DNA of 64,000 bases from Diploscapter coronatus (GCA_964036155.1 OZ038423.1:24381249-24445248), one strand, 5' to 3'. Positions 22,801 to 35,347 are shown, numbered from the stretch's first letter. The notes: generated by a model from the letters alone, not told the origin. Numbers and translations: made by a program.

Positions 22801-25800
22801 GGAGGGTGGCCTCGTCCCCAACATCTCCGATATCCATGTAAGGAGGGATTTCATATATCTTTCTCTTTCAAAATTAAAAACATTCTAATTTCTGAAAAAG
22901 AGTGGGATATCATGGTTTTTCTGAATATTTAAAGATTTCATACATGCATTTTCTTAGTTAAAAGATTTCATGCCTATTTAAAAAAAAAATCCCATATCTC
23001 CTATTTCTAGTGCCTGTTCGCAACGATGTGCAGTCTGACGATAAAAGATTCGGATCCGAACAAACCCAAAGATGCACCAGGGGGACAAACAGGAAATCAG
23101 CAGCAGTCCACCCCGCCTACCTCTGCCAAACAGGTAGGTAAAAGTTTCGATTGGGATGCGCACTCATCGACATCACAGACACTCGATTAATGAGACCAAA
23201 AATAGTAAAGAGGGGGTACCAGGTGATACCAAAAGTGGTGTTTGGTATCAGTTTTATGGAGGGAACATACCATGTTCTTATGGAAGCTACTACTTTACTT
23301 TACCAAATGGTATTGGTTTTTGGCAAATGAGTCTCCCTTTATCATTTCTGGAAAGAAGAAATAAAAAGGATTACGATATTTTAGAAACAGCAACTCCTTC
23401 ATCTCCTTTCCCAGCAAAAGACCTCCATCGTCGCTCAGAAGGCCGCTTTGCAAAGGCAACAGGATCAGAAGTCGGGAGGTAAGATAGTTAAGTGGATAGT
23501 TTGGAAATGAGTTTTGGCAAAAAAGGATTTTGAGTGATTTTTTACGAAATAAAAATTTTAGGAAGAAGAATCGCCAAAGCGAGAAGACGCGTCTCTCCCG
23601 CAATCGGCAGACTGTCCAAGAGCAAGGATGAGGACTCAGAGAATGAGGATGAAGAGGTGCGAACATTTTAAAATCGAAAAAATCACGATTTCAAAGGTCG
23701 TGATTCTTAGAAAACACGCCTTCTTTTCCTAATTTCTATAGAGAAAAGAAACTGATTAGTTTTTTCTGTTCACTGAAAGATAGTGCACTCATAAAATTTG
23801 GAAGCAGGAAGATAGAAGAAAATGATGTACATAGCATTAAATATCATAGAAAATGGTTGATTCGATGAAAAATGTTTCAGTTGGGCGGTGTATCTGATGA
23901 AGACCCGATCGTCCCCACCCGAACTCGCGAGTTCTTCGCCAACCTCTCCACGAAACAGGACGTGATGGCGATGGTCAAGGGCCGAATCGCGCTGATGAAG
24001 GAGAACCCACTCAACAAGACTCCGGGTATGAATTTCTTTTAAAAAATTTATCTGGAATCAAACTTAATTCTGAGGTTAACACACATTGACTGAGGCTAGA
24101 TATTATAATTAAGTGGCATTGTTAACCCAGTGCTAAATTTGAAACCTAAACTTGTAATAACTATAATTTCAGGTCTGAGATCCATCCTCATCCAGCTCTA
24201 CAAGTATATCAGCAATCTGACGGTAATTTGAAAAAGTTATCCTAAAATTAGATATTTTTATAACAGAATTTAGATTTAAATTTGCCCCGAGGAAAGAAAT
24301 CATTAAATTACACCATTTTTCAGACGGTCTGTGATCAGATGGAGATGCTTGAAGCGGAAGCCTCTCGTGCTAAAGAGTCCATGATCGCCATCGACGGATC
24401 CAAAATGCTCGAGCAGGTTGAAATTTTCTTTTAATTTTCGAATTATAATATCCGGGCTTCTAAAATAAATTTGAAGAGAGGGGTCTTTTATTCGAAATTT
24501 TGAGAAGTTTCTTGTTCAGTTCCACCTAAACGAGAAGAGGATGCAGGAGATGGAGAAGCGTTGCAATCAGATGAAAACAGAGATGCAAAAGGAGACGGAG
24601 AAGATCAAAAAGGTGAACAAATACAGCAACCTTAAAAAATTATCATTTTTCCTGAAAAAATTAGTATTGGAAAACTTTCAAGGATTTTTAAAGAGATGAT
24701 GATTGAAGTGATCTTAAAAACGTAGCGACTTTTCCTGCTTCTAAGAAAAAGTTAAAATGCTTAGAGTTTAGCAAAATAATGAAATTTTCAGATCGAAACG
24801 ATGTACAACCAGGAGAAGGCGAAACACAAAGCCGAGGTCGAGGTGAAAGACCAACTCCAAATGCAACTCAAGGAGGTCAGGAAGCAGCTGACTAAGGCAG
24901 AGAAGAAGCACAAACAGGACGAGTAAGAATATGCTGATTTTTAGCGAATTTATTTTTATTTTTAGTATTTCTATGTTAATTTGGAGAATTTTATTTTTTT
25001 CCTTTGAAGTGTTGAAAAAAAATGAAATTTTCAGGAACCGCATCAATACCCTCCAACAGGAGAACACCGAGTTGGACGAGAAAAACAAGAATTTGAGGAA
25101 GGTCAGAAAATTGGAATTCGTGAAAAATGAACAAAAAGGATCTAAATATTTAAAATAATGAAAATTTTATTATTATTTTTTTTAATTTTTAAAAATTAAG
25201 GAGTTCGAGGCGTTCAAGAAGAAGGTTGCCGACGAGAGGACCAAGACCAAGAAAGACAAGGAAAAGGATACGGAGACGATCAGGTGCTTGATTTATAAAA
25301 TAAAAAAAAGACTTGTACTGAAAGTTTCTGAAACAAAAAGACAAAATCTAGAGAAAAAAAACTACGAAAAATAATGAATTTAATTTCAGAAGACTGGAGC
25401 AGGAGGTCGGAGACAAGGAGTCGGAAAGAGATCGGGAGAAGCAGGTCAATGACGAGGCTCACAAACAGACGAGGATGAAGGAGCAGAAGTGGGAGAGGGT
25501 AGGTGTTGAAATTTTGGAAATTCGACAAATTGGAACGAAAAGACTGAAAAGTTTAAAAAACAACATGAGACATATTTTTAGGAGCGTCGCCAATACACTT
25601 CTCAGCTTTCGGCCATGAACGTTTTCGTGGAGAGGGCTAAGCAAGCGGAGTGCCAGGTAACATTCTCAAACAAGATAGATCAATATAGTTTTTTTTTTTT
25701 TTAACTTTTCAAATTTTGGTATTTTCAGCTGATGGAGAACAAGTACAACTCCAATATCGGCACGCTCCAGAAGGCCAGGGAGGAGGCACAAGTCAATCTC

Positions 25801-28398
25801 GCAGAAGCAGAAGAGAACTTGAAGAAGTGGGTCTAATAATTTTATCGTTTTTTTAGAAAATAAAAGATGAGGGTCTTATATTTGTGAATGATAAAATGCA
25901 GTTTCTATGTAAGTCCGTGAATCAGGTCTTTTTATTGCTGATTCTCTTATTTTTATTTTCAAAATTGAAAGGTCCTTGTATTTTGAAATCCCTCATAATT
26001 TTGAGGAATACAAAAGCAGATCTTGTATTTTTAGGGCCACCACCCACGCTGATATGGAGCTGATGCGTCGCTCTGTGGCGGAATGGACTCAGGCCGTTCA
26101 GGTAATAAACATCTTTTAAATATTAAAAAAATGGAATAATTGAACAAATTTAGGACTGTGAACACCTCGTGCAGTCGACCAAACACACGTTCGAGCAGGC
26201 CATTGACGCTATCAGAAAGGGCATAAAAACCATGGTCGCTTGTCAGGAGGAGTGCAAGGTACGACATTTTTTGTTGAAAATGTTAATTCTTCGACTTACC
26301 TTGAACATTTCAAGATCCCCGAAGTGCCCGTCATGCCGAAAATCGTGCGCCTCCCGCCTGTGCAGGTGGTACAGCCTGTCGCACCCGTCATTCCTCCTCA
26401 AGGAGTCATCGGCCAGCCGAGGACGTCTCAGCAGAACCGAGTCAGAGGTGAGATTTACTCGTGTTAAAATTGAAAAAGTCGGGGATTCGTTCGACAATTT
26501 TTTTTTGTTTGTATTTTCAAATTTTCACGAACCTTATTTTTCGATTTTTTACAAGACGAATTTTTAACATTTTCTAAGATTTTTTGTCAAAGTGATCAGC
26601 TTAAAACATTCAGACTCTTCACCCCGCCGCCAACAGTCCTCTTCTCCATCCGCTAGCCCGACCAAGGCGCCCCAGCCTTCGTCTTGTTCTTCCACCTCAG
26701 TATCTTCTTCGACTCCCATGCCCGCTCTCCCTGCAGTCTCGGCAAATGCCAATGTGCCCATGCCTTCCGGCCTGAGTGGAAGAGCGAGCACGACGGGAGG
26801 ATACTTCGGCTCAAGGTACGAGCAGCAAATCTGGAAAATCCTAGAGGAGTAAATACAAAAAATCGAAAAGAATCGAGTATCGTCGTAATTTAATAAACAT
26901 GAAGGGTATTATAGAAACTATTGATTTTCCTTCGTAAGAAACATTAGCTAGGTGTGTACAACGGATCTGGCTCAAATTGGTAGGAAAGTCAAGTCGAGGA
27001 CGCTGATAACGAGTAGTAGCATGTTGAAAAGTGTCCACCTGCTTCCTGTTTTCAGGATTTTCCCTACTAATTGAGCGAGATCCGCTGTACACATACTGCT
27101 CACGTTCCTTGTCAATTTTTAGAGGTTATTCTGTCCCAAACTGGATAAATTCAATGATTTTTCCTAGAAAAAATTAGCACACACTATCTGAGAGTAAAAA
27201 AGCAAGATTTTCTAACAAAAATTAGAATAGATTAGTCTAAATTGAGAAGATAAGGATTTTGGATTTGAACTGCTGTAGTTTTGAAATTTTCAGCGAACCC
27301 AACCCAGCTGATTCGTCACCCTGGTCCTGGGGATCCGGAATGGAGTTCAATCGTCTGGATGTGGTTCGTCATCAGCCTTCCCAGCACGTCCCCCAGACGG
27401 CGACGAACACTCATTCGATTGGAAGCAATTTGGCCCAACAACAGACTCAGGGCCAGCAGCAACAGCATGGTCATTTGAATATGCAGCAGGTACGACTATT
27501 TTATCAGTGATAAAAAAATCCGAAAAACTCGTTTATCGTTGGTAAAAAAAGTTGATACAAATGATAAGAAATTTGAGAAAATCAATAATTATCGATTTTT
27601 ATCACATTTTTGTAGATGGCCTTCCAACCCGCTCCCATAGGCACCGCGCGACAGTCCTCTCAGACATCAGCGATGAACGAAATGTGGGCTGCGGGCGATG
27701 CGAGTCAATCCATCCCTGGCCAAATTCGAGCCCAAACAGGCGGCATGGGAGCCGCCGGATGGACGGTTAGTCGTGTGTGTATGTGTGGATAAGGAAATGG
27801 AAAGTGATTTTAAAAAAATCACTTGTGCAACAATCATCTTTCTTTGGAAATAAAATCTATCAAGAAACATTTATAAAGGAGACAAATTAAGAAAAAAGGT
27901 TTTTAAAAAATTCGAAATGAAACAAATTCAGAATTCGACCTCTTCGTCGATGTCGTGGAACCCGATGTCTGGCCTGGGCGGGATGGGCAACGTCAATGTG
28001 ATCGGAGGCCCTCCACACTCAGCCACTTCCTCTATGCTCTCGCAACAGCAGCAGCAGCATGTCCATCAGGTATGCGGGGAGGGTTGAACAGATACGAAAT
28101 TTAGGGCCTGAGTCTACTTTTCAAAAAATTCAAAATAAATTTAAACGAAAAAAGCTATTCGGATAAATTTGTTGTATTTCCTGAAAAGTAGTCCAGTGTT
28201 TCCTAAGAAAAAACTTGATCTTTCTAAACAAAAAAAATCAAGTTAAACCCGAGTTTAAAAGAATAACAAGTTTGTTTATCTCAGTCTCAGCATCAACCCC
28301 CAACCGGTCCTCCTCCTGGGTGGACGACCGGTCCCAACTCCCACCATCAAAATCCTCACGACCAGCCGGCCACCATGAAGAAATACACCATGTTCTAA
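16821..28398 (+). CDS. Large scaffold protein: USP7-like MATH domain, Cys cluster, acidic region, coiled coils, Gln/Trp-rich tail
   Basis: I reconstruct 40 coding exons whose phases close to about 1,688 residues. The MATH domain (about 152-290) closely follows the USP7 type: VTINDFSKL, PWRIMVMPK, GFFLQC, SWSVHATAEM, KENDWGYSCFMTW and NDKVTLEI. No ubiquitin-protease Cys or His box follows, so this is not a deubiquitinase. A Cys cluster (CPCFACH, then CDCITC, about 549-609) could bind metal. Next come a strongly acidic stretch (about 648-719), a short NLS-like RRIAKARRR (about 975) and charged coiled coil (about 1055-1380). The Ser/Pro/Gln-rich tail carries isolated Trp motifs (PWSWGSG, MWAAGD, AGWTN, SWNPMSG, PGWTTG). 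Two similar motifs, SVGCQTE and SVEVQTDE, resemble LC8-type ligands. The ATG at 16821 follows an in-frame stop. A 37-codon phase-0 exon (20736-20846) and tandem acceptors at 21859/21922 are possible alternative-splicing points. I do not recognise a named orthologue. Confidence 0.82.
26951..27097 (+). other. Long intronic hairpin in the MATH scaffold gene
   Basis: Within the 478-nt intron 26816-27293, the left arm GTGTGTACAACGGATCTGGC (continuing to TAGGAAAG) is matched by the reverse complement of the right arm near 27055-27096. Roughly 34 of 39 positions agree with one indel. The loop is about 70 nt, so the fold is longer than a usual nematode microRNA precursor. It could be a structured intron or the remnant of a small inverted-repeat element. 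Confidence 0.45.
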
Positions 28399-29217
28399 TA
28401 GGGAGACTGCAATTTTCGGACAAGGTTGGTAATTTTAGACTTTTTTTTGAAGAACAACCTCGGAACATATTGAAGAAAGAATGATTTTTCCCTCTGTAGA
28501 GAAGGTTTTGATGAAAATCTTGGAATCTCAACAACTCGGTTTTTTTAATTTCAATTTTCAGGTCGACCCCCATTCCATCATCCCCCACGATCGTCTCTAC
28601 CCCATCATCCTTTAGATTAGAATAATATAAGGGACAAAGTTGCATCAAAATGAGCCAGTATCAGGGTGCAATTCAAAAATTGCATCCCAAATTTTCAACT
28701 TTTGGTGCGGCTTTTGGGAGCTTCTCTACCGTAAAAATGTTCCTATTTTTAATTCTTTCTTCATTATTTGAATTGTTTCAATCATTTTCTTCAGATATCT
28801 ATGAATATCTATTCGTTTTTCCGTTTCTTTCGTCCCTTTAATTTATAATTCTATAGAGATGAGATAAGATAAGATATCAGATTTGATAAAGTTTTATTTG
28901 TGTTGGTTTTGAGTTTGGAAAGTATTTTTCGGGACTCAAGATCATAATTCGGACATTCTCTTCCACCCATCCTTTCCACATTTTACTCCATTGTTCTCTA
29001 TTTATAATATGATTTTACAAAGTTTTTATCCGTAATTTTCAGCATTATCGTTTTTTTTATCTAAAAAATGGTGTGTGATTTTACCTGATTAGTGCAAGGG
29101 TTTGGCTTACAAATTTATTGGCCCCCTTTTTACTCCCGCCCCTTAATGCTAAAACTATCCCCCTCTAAATTCTCTGAATTTGTCGTCTTGAATTTTATTG
29201 ATTTTATGGTCAATAAA
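28399..29217 (+). terminator. Likely 3' UTR and polyadenylation signal of the MATH scaffold gene
   Basis: A GT...TTTTCAG pair at about 28424-28560 would remove a small intron within the 3' UTR. GATAAGATAAGATA is at about 28865. The clearest polyadenylation signal is AATAAA at 29212-29217. The minus-strand SIN1 gene converges from the right with its stop at 29586. Confidence 0.4.
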
Positions 29218-29585
29218 GGCTGTTTTATTAAAACTAAACAAGACTATCAAAACCCGAAATTTTTAAATTGATTTTTTTTCGAAATTTCGCAGAACTTTCA
29301 ATTTCTGAACATCGTGAAACTTCAAAAATCAACCAACATAAAGCTTAAAAGGGGTCTGACTAAAACTTGAACAAAATTCAACAAATTATTAGAAACGGAA
29401 TTAAATGAAGATGAATTAAAACTAGCGGAATTATCACGTTTTAAGTGTTAAAGGCACTGAACTGAGATAGAATTAATACATAAGTGACATGAAAGTGGGG
29501 CGGATTTTGGAAAAAAGATGATTTTTCAAAATCCACTGAAAGAGACAGAATTTCTGGATACCAGTAAAATTGACTAGAATTTACT

Positions 29586-32500
29586 TCAATTGAATTTCTT
29601 TTTGATTGAATTCGTGATTTTCGCGAAATTCGAGGATTTATTTTTCACGACCGATCGATGATTTTCCTTGATCAGGGCGGATTTTGCGGCTACCGCGGGG
29701 CGGATCGATCCATTTTTGGAAAAGGCGAATACCTGAAAAGTTTTCGAAAAATAGCAAAAAGTCGCAAGAGGTCAACGTTTTAGAAAAGTGATTGAAAATT
29801 TTGGAAAGAGATCAAATTCACCTTTGGAATGGCACCATCATAATGGGGCAGGAGTAAAGCCTCAATTTGACGTGCAGCCTCATCGGCTTCTTCCCGATTT
29901 TCCATCTCCAATTTCAAGCACTTCCAGACTTCGTCGTTGTAGAGCTGAAAGCGACAGCATTTACCAAATGGCATCTTTCGGTAGAAAAACATGTTTTCGG
30001 TATTAAAAATGGCACCTTTCTCTTCAAATTAGTTGGTATCAAAAATGATATCTTTTAAGATAAAGTGGTACCCTTTGCCAAAAAAAAAATGGTAACTCTT
30101 ACCTTTTTCACGTCCAACGGACTCATTTCATCGTCAATCATTTGTGAGAGTTGCTGACGACTCAGTGGATTCAGATACCAAAATGTCAGATACATAGTAT
30201 CTGTAAGTTAGCAAAAATTTTCGTACCAAAAATGGTAGCCCTTACCAACTGGCGCTTTGGACACCATTTGTGTGGTTTTTTCGACAGTGAACGAGGCGAC
30301 GTACTGCCAGGCGATGCATTTGGATTTCTAAAAACTCATTTTAAAAATTAGGAAAAATTGAAAACCTGTTTTCCCTGAAGAAAAAATCCAGAATTTTGCA
30401 TGTTTTCTGCAGAAAATGGGTTAATTTCGAAGCCGGAATAACGAATCACTGAAAAACCAATAGTTATCGATTTTTCGTCGAATCGATTTACCAAAATAAG
30501 CCTTCCAGTTGGGCTTGAATCGGTGCATTTTGGTAACGATGAACGAACAGACTTGGTCATCTGGGTCGAGGAAGGAAGTGGAATGTTCCAAACGATTTGG
30601 AGACGAAAGGGGCGTGGCCGAGTCTGAAGAAAGTCAAATTTAGAAAAGATAGGTAGTTTTAAAAATTCAAATTATAAGATAAATTGAAAAAAAAAGTTCA
30701 TGAAAATGATCACACCATAAATTTTAAAATTTCATTCTTTACTTTTGAATTAAAATTCTTCCGCTCCAAAATTATGAATTTTCTAGAACTGAAATAAATA
30801 GAAATTTTTTAAAAATACCTCCATTGAAATACTCGAACAGGTTGAAAGATGGTAGTCTGGGTAGACTCAGATTGATGGAATTCGAACTCATCTGGCGGCC
30901 AAACTGACCCTGATGAGGCATGAAATCGCCTCGGGAACCTAAAAAATTTGAATTTTCGATAAATACCCAGAGAATAAGTTTACTATTTTTCTGAACGATC
31001 AGAAAATCCGTCACGCCGCAGCTGGTCAGGGACTGGGTTAATTCGAAGGGCTGAGAATTATCGTCAATTCTCTCCACGGTATAGTCTCGAACTGGAAAGA
31101 GGACATATGAGATCTATCTTTAAGAAGGATATATAGGAAATCCTAAGTTATAAAAATTCTTACTCCTCAAAAGTTGAACTCCAGTCTGCCGTTCTCTCTC
31201 ATCCTCGTCCTCGTCAATCCTCTTGATCACTTCGTCCAAGAGCCATTTAACGGTGGTCGACTGCATCGATTCGATCTCGAGGGGGTACGTCGTGTGGTCG
31301 GTCAGGTACCTGCAAAATTTGTCATTTTAATTTTTATTTATGTAGAGAGCGCAAACTCCGCTCCTCTGCAAATGCGAGGCATGTAACAACAAGTGGTAGT
31401 GGGGGAGCCTTCCAATTAGGAAGCAAGTCATGTTTGGAGTGCGAACTCATAAAAAAGTCATGGTGTAGATCGACGATAAATCCCATGAAACGATTTTATA
31501 TTTAAAAAAAAAAAAAAAAAAAAATCAGCTCGTAATTTTTCCGTCCGCAAGGCATTTGTATTGTAAAAACTTCTTGTTCGTTTGGGGGTCCGAAAAATCG
31601 CATCTTTTATGGTCAAAATTATTTTTTAGCTTTACTTTTTCTTTCTAAAAATCTTCGGTACGCTGGAATACATCTTTTTGAACAAAAACTAACAGCGGAA
31701 TATGGTTCTCATGAACGGCCTCTTGTACTTTTTATTTCCTTTTCTAGAAAATAGCAAGAGGAAGAGAAAAAGGATAAAAATACAAGAGTCCTCATGAACC
31801 GTTTGCACTCTACTTATTTCGTGCATTTTATAAAATCTTACGCAGTCACGATAGTTCTTCGCTTGGGAGAATTCGAATTTTGCGTTCTCACCAGAGCTAA
31901 TACCTAAAATTTGAATTTTTTATAGCTTTTTTATTTTCTCAGGAGATAAAAGTTCTCACATTAAACCCGAGCCTGGAAAGTTGAGTCTGACCATCCAAGG
32001 GTGGCAAATCCGTGTCGATTTCCCCAGTCTCATCCGCCACATACAGAGAATAGTCGGAAACGTGCCCCCTAAAGTCGATATTCTATTTTTATTTTTAAAG
32101 GATTACTGTAGATTACCGTAATTCAATCCCAGTTTTCTGAGCGTATTTGAACATGGCTAGACCGATTAGTTGATACAGGAGGGCTCGAGATTGAACGGTC
32201 ACCTGGACAAAGGATGTATGAAACCCTTCTTTAAAAGGGACCAATGAAATTCATACCAAAATCTGAGGCGTAGTCTCGTCGGATTTTCCATTAGGAGCGA
32301 TGATCATCAGGATTTTCTTTGACGGTCGGTCCATGCCACCCTCATATTGCTCGTAATCGGACAATTCCGCGAGAAGAGGGGATTTCTAAAATCCAGGGAT
32401 ACATGAAGTCCTGATTTGGAAAAGAGTATATGAATTCCGGATGTATAAAATTCCTTTAGAACAAAAATGGATTGACCTGCATTTTGAGAAGTTTTGTTAC

Positions 32501-33095
32501 ATCTTGTTTTCGGCAGCCAGGCTGAAGAGGACGGAGCTCAGCCAGAAAAGAGGAAATGGGAGAAGTAGATTGGAGAACTGAAAAATAAAAAGAAATTGAA
32601 TCAAACGTAAACAATACCGGTATTCCTGATAGCGGCCTGGGTCATGTCGCTGGTCCTCGCTGTCAATCGGTCGTTGATCAAGGAGCTGGTTGAAGAGGGC
32701 TCGGGAGGAGGTTCATAAAATCCGTCGTCGTCCCAGGCTTCTTCGGGTGGATTCTGATTTCGGAAATTCAGGGGCAGCCCTCCGTATTTTGCTCTTCTGA
32801 GAATTTTTGATTTGAACAAGATTTTTCAAAAATTGTTGCTTTTTCCCTTCTAAAAATATAATGTTATCAATTATCATTGAATTGTTCGAATTTATTAGTG
32901 AATGACTTTATTTCAAAATCTCTACTTTCTCTTCAAAAATAGAACTTTTATTAGGTTTATTTTTTACTTATCATTAATAATAAAAATGTCCTGCCTAGTG
33001 ACTTGAGCTATCAGATTCGACTGTTCGATGTCGTCCTCGAGCGAGACGCTGTGCCGGATGAAATCTAGAAGCTCTGCCTTGTCGAAATGCGCCAT
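29586..33095 (-). CDS. sinh-1: SIN1/MAPKAP1 homologue, TORC2 subunit
   Basis: SIN1 is an essential subunit of TORC2. Its CRIM domain presents AGC kinases such as AKT and SGK, and it also has Ras-binding-like and PH domains. About sixteen exons run from MAHFDKAELLDFIRHS (ATG 33095) to a Lys-rich C-terminus ending KKKFN (stop 29588-29586). The CRIM-type signature is SDYSLYVADETGEIDTDLPP followed by LSRLGFNVLALV, matching the vertebrate region almost word for word. The C-terminal PH region shows IVTKMHRFKPNWKAYFG, VIRYSGFEINPF and the helix LEMENREEADEAARQIEALL. The gene is divergent from idhb-1 (472 nt between ATGs). A TTTTCAG acceptor lies at 33127 and a Met-Gly-stop upstream frame sits between it and the ATG. 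Individual exon borders in the middle were not all fixed to the base. Confidence 0.88.
29955..30255. repeat. TACCA/TGGTA-rich degenerate repeat stretch in SIN1 introns
   Basis: Short words such as GGTATCAAAAATG, TGGTACC and TACCAAAAATGG recur in both orientations. Comparable patches lie at about 120-340, 23205-23330, 33745-33800 and 35940-36285, each intronic or intergenic. They look like remnants of one short-repeat family, but the consensus is loose. Confidence 0.35.
31341..31814. repeat. Possible MITE in a SIN1 intron
   Basis: Within the large intron 31310-31841, the ends are near-inverted copies: TAGAGAGCGCAAAC at about 31343 and GTTTGCACTCTA at about 31801. An inner pair (CTCTTGTACTTTTTATTTCC near 31723 and the reverse complement of a stretch ending near 31789) can fold back on itself. 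A run of about 22 A lies in the middle. No open frame is present, which suits a non-autonomous element. The terminal match is short and may be chance. Confidence 0.35.
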
Positions 33096-33567
33096 TTTTT
33101 TTTCTTTCGAATTTTCAACCCATTTTCTGAAAAGTTAACAATTTTATGAAATTTTTTTTTAAAGATTTTCAGAAGTTTATTGAAAAATCGCAATTAAAAA
33201 ATCTGTAGGAAAGTATCTAACTTTTTAAAATCTACAGGAAAACGTCGGATTTAAAAAATCGTGAAAACAACCGGATTTTCAAACGAGTGAGATAATCAAA
33301 AATCGACAAAGTCGTTAAAAATCGAGCGCGCTTATTCTACCACTTGCAGCGAGCAAGAAATCCCGTTTTTCGCTCACTTCCCGTCTTATTTTCATTTTCT
33401 TCGATTTTTTTAAAATTTTTATTTTTCACTTTTCGGGAAGTTCGTCCACTACGCGTGTGGAGGGTTCACAAGGTTATTTCGTAGATCAACGCTTTTATCT
33501 AAAAAAAAAGTTGGGGGAACTTCCCTGAAATCCATTTTAATACTTTTTGTTTATGCTAATTTTTCAG
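33096..33567. promoter_or_regulatory. Divergent promoter region between sinh-1 and idhb-1
   Basis: The two start codons face away from each other with 472 nt between them. A GC-richer patch (about 33325-33385) stands in AT-rich flanks. No TATA box is obvious. A TTTTCAG acceptor directly abuts the idhb-1 ATG. Confidence 0.5.
33115..33123 (-). promoter_or_regulatory. Minimal upstream open reading frame (Met-Gly-stop) ahead of SIN1
   Basis: ATG GGT TGA begins three bases after a TTTTCAG acceptor (exon start 33126) and ends 19 nt before the SIN1 ATG. If this acceptor is used for trans-splicing, the uORF would lie in every mature leader. Confidence 0.35.
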
Positions 33568-35347
33568 ATGCTGTCCCGTTCCTGTCTGCCCCTCCTCCGT
33601 GCGGCAGCCTGTCCGGCAATTTCGGCATCGTCCGGTTGCTCGTCTCCGGCATCGTTCACAAGACGTACAACCGTCACTGCAGCGACAACCAAACCGGACG
33701 CCCCTCAGAAATTGAAGGTCGACATTTTAGAATTGATTTTTTCTACCATAGGAACTGGTATCGGGATACCAAGAATGATATCAGTTTACTATTTTTAAAA
33801 AATAGTAAATTTCAGGTGACCATAATTCCCGGTGATGGCGTCGGGCCAGAACTCATCTATACCGTCCAGGATATCGTGAAAAATACCGGGATCCCATTGG
33901 AGTTCCAAGAGATTTTCCTGTCCGAGGTCCACTACACTCGCTCAGCCTCGATCGAAAACGCAGCGGAGTCGATCGGCAAAAATAACGGAGTCGCGCTGAA
34001 AGGAGCTATTGAGGGGTCAGCGGTGCTTCATGCCGAAGGAGAGCTCCAAGGCTTGAATATGAGACTCAGAAAGAGGCTGGATTTGTTTGCCAATGTTTGC
34101 CATATCAAGGTTGGTGCTATTTGTCTACGAAAAGCAAGTTTATTGTAGAGTCTCAAGAATACTTTACTTGAAGAAATAATAAAAAAATGCTCATGTTTTT
34201 TTTTCAAAATTAATGAAAATTAATCTTTAGACCCTAGAAGGCATCAAGACGCGTCACGGCAAGAAACTCGACTTCGTCATCGTTCGCGAGCAGACCGAGG
34301 GCGAGTACAGCAGTCTGGAACATCAGCTTGTCCCAGGTTTCTTTTCTTTCTAAAGATGTCTAATTCTAGCTTCTAGACTTACAAATTTGAATTCATTTTT
34401 CGAAAATTTATATTCAGGAGTGATCGAGTGCCTGAAAATCGTGACCCGTGAGAAGTGCGAACGCATTGCGAAATTCGCTTTCGACTATGCCACCAAATAC
34501 GGGAGGTAAAAATCATCTTAAATTCATTTTCAGGCTTGAAATTAACTCTAAGGGAGAAAATTGTAATTTCAGGAAGAAGGTCACCGCGGTGCACAAAGCC
34601 AACATCATGAAGCTGGGAGACGGACTGTTTTTGCAGACTTGCAAGGATGTATGATTTTCCATTTTTAATTGTTTGCTACAGAAACTGCGGTTGATTGAGA
34701 GTAATCGATTTTCTATAGAAAATATTTATCAAAAACTGATCAAATGGTAAAAGCCAACGTGATTTACCCTAATAACGGTTAACGATCGATTTTTTAGGTT
34801 GCCAAGAGGTACCCCCGCATCGAGTTCGACGCGATGATCATCGACAACACGTGCATGCAGCTGGTCTCACGTCCGGAGCAATTCGACGTTATGGTCATGC
34901 CGAACCTCTATGGAAACATCGTCGACAACTTGGCTGCTGGGTAAAGAATTTCGGAGATTTGATCTAGAATAGCTGATTTCATGTGTCCACTCTTTTAGTC
35001 TGGTTGGCGGAGCCGGAGTGGTGACCGGTCAATCATATGGCAGAGACTACGTCATTTTCGAGCCGGGCAGCAGACACTCGTTCCAGGAGGCTATGGGAAG
35101 ATCCATCGCAAACCCGACCGCGATGATCCTTTGCTGTGCGAATATGCTCAACCACTTGCATCTCGATGAGTACGGTAATGCGCTCAAGTAAGAATTCGAA
35201 TTTTTCCTTTTTCTAAGATAGGATCATTTTAGACGCTCCGTCGAGGACGTAATTCGTGAGGGCAAGGTTCGCACCAGGGATCTGGGAGGCTACTCGACTA
35301 CTGTCGAGTTCGCTGATGCGGTAATCAGCAAGTTCCGTCTCGACTAA
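33568..35347 (+). CDS. idhb-1: NAD-dependent isocitrate dehydrogenase beta subunit, mitochondrial
   Basis: Subunit of the mitochondrial IDH3 complex that converts isocitrate to 2-oxoglutarate in the TCA cycle. Eight exons (33568-33717, 33816-34109, 34231-34336, 34418-34505, 34573-34648, 34798-34940, 34999-35187, 35233-35347) close to 386 residues; human IDH3B is 385. The first 50 residues are rich in Ser/Ala/Arg and lack acidic residues, as in a mitochondrial leader. The body has [63 protein letters not shown] and [12 protein letters not shown]. It is the beta rather than gamma subunit by [22 protein letters not shown] and [12 protein letters not shown]. Animal beta subunits are mainly structural/regulatory partners of the alpha catalytic subunit. 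The ATG is immediately preceded by TTTTTCAG, the expected position of a trans-splice acceptor. AATAAA is at 35453. Confidence 0.96.

Noticed and set aside
16821..28398. Deubiquitinase (USP7 orthologue)
   Set aside because: Only the MATH domain is USP7-like; no catalytic Cys/His boxes or UBL repeats follow.
33568..35347. IDH gamma or NADP-IDH instead of IDH3 beta
   Set aside because: FQEIFLSEV, the [13 protein letters not shown] stretch and VIECLKIVT match the beta subunit better than gamma.
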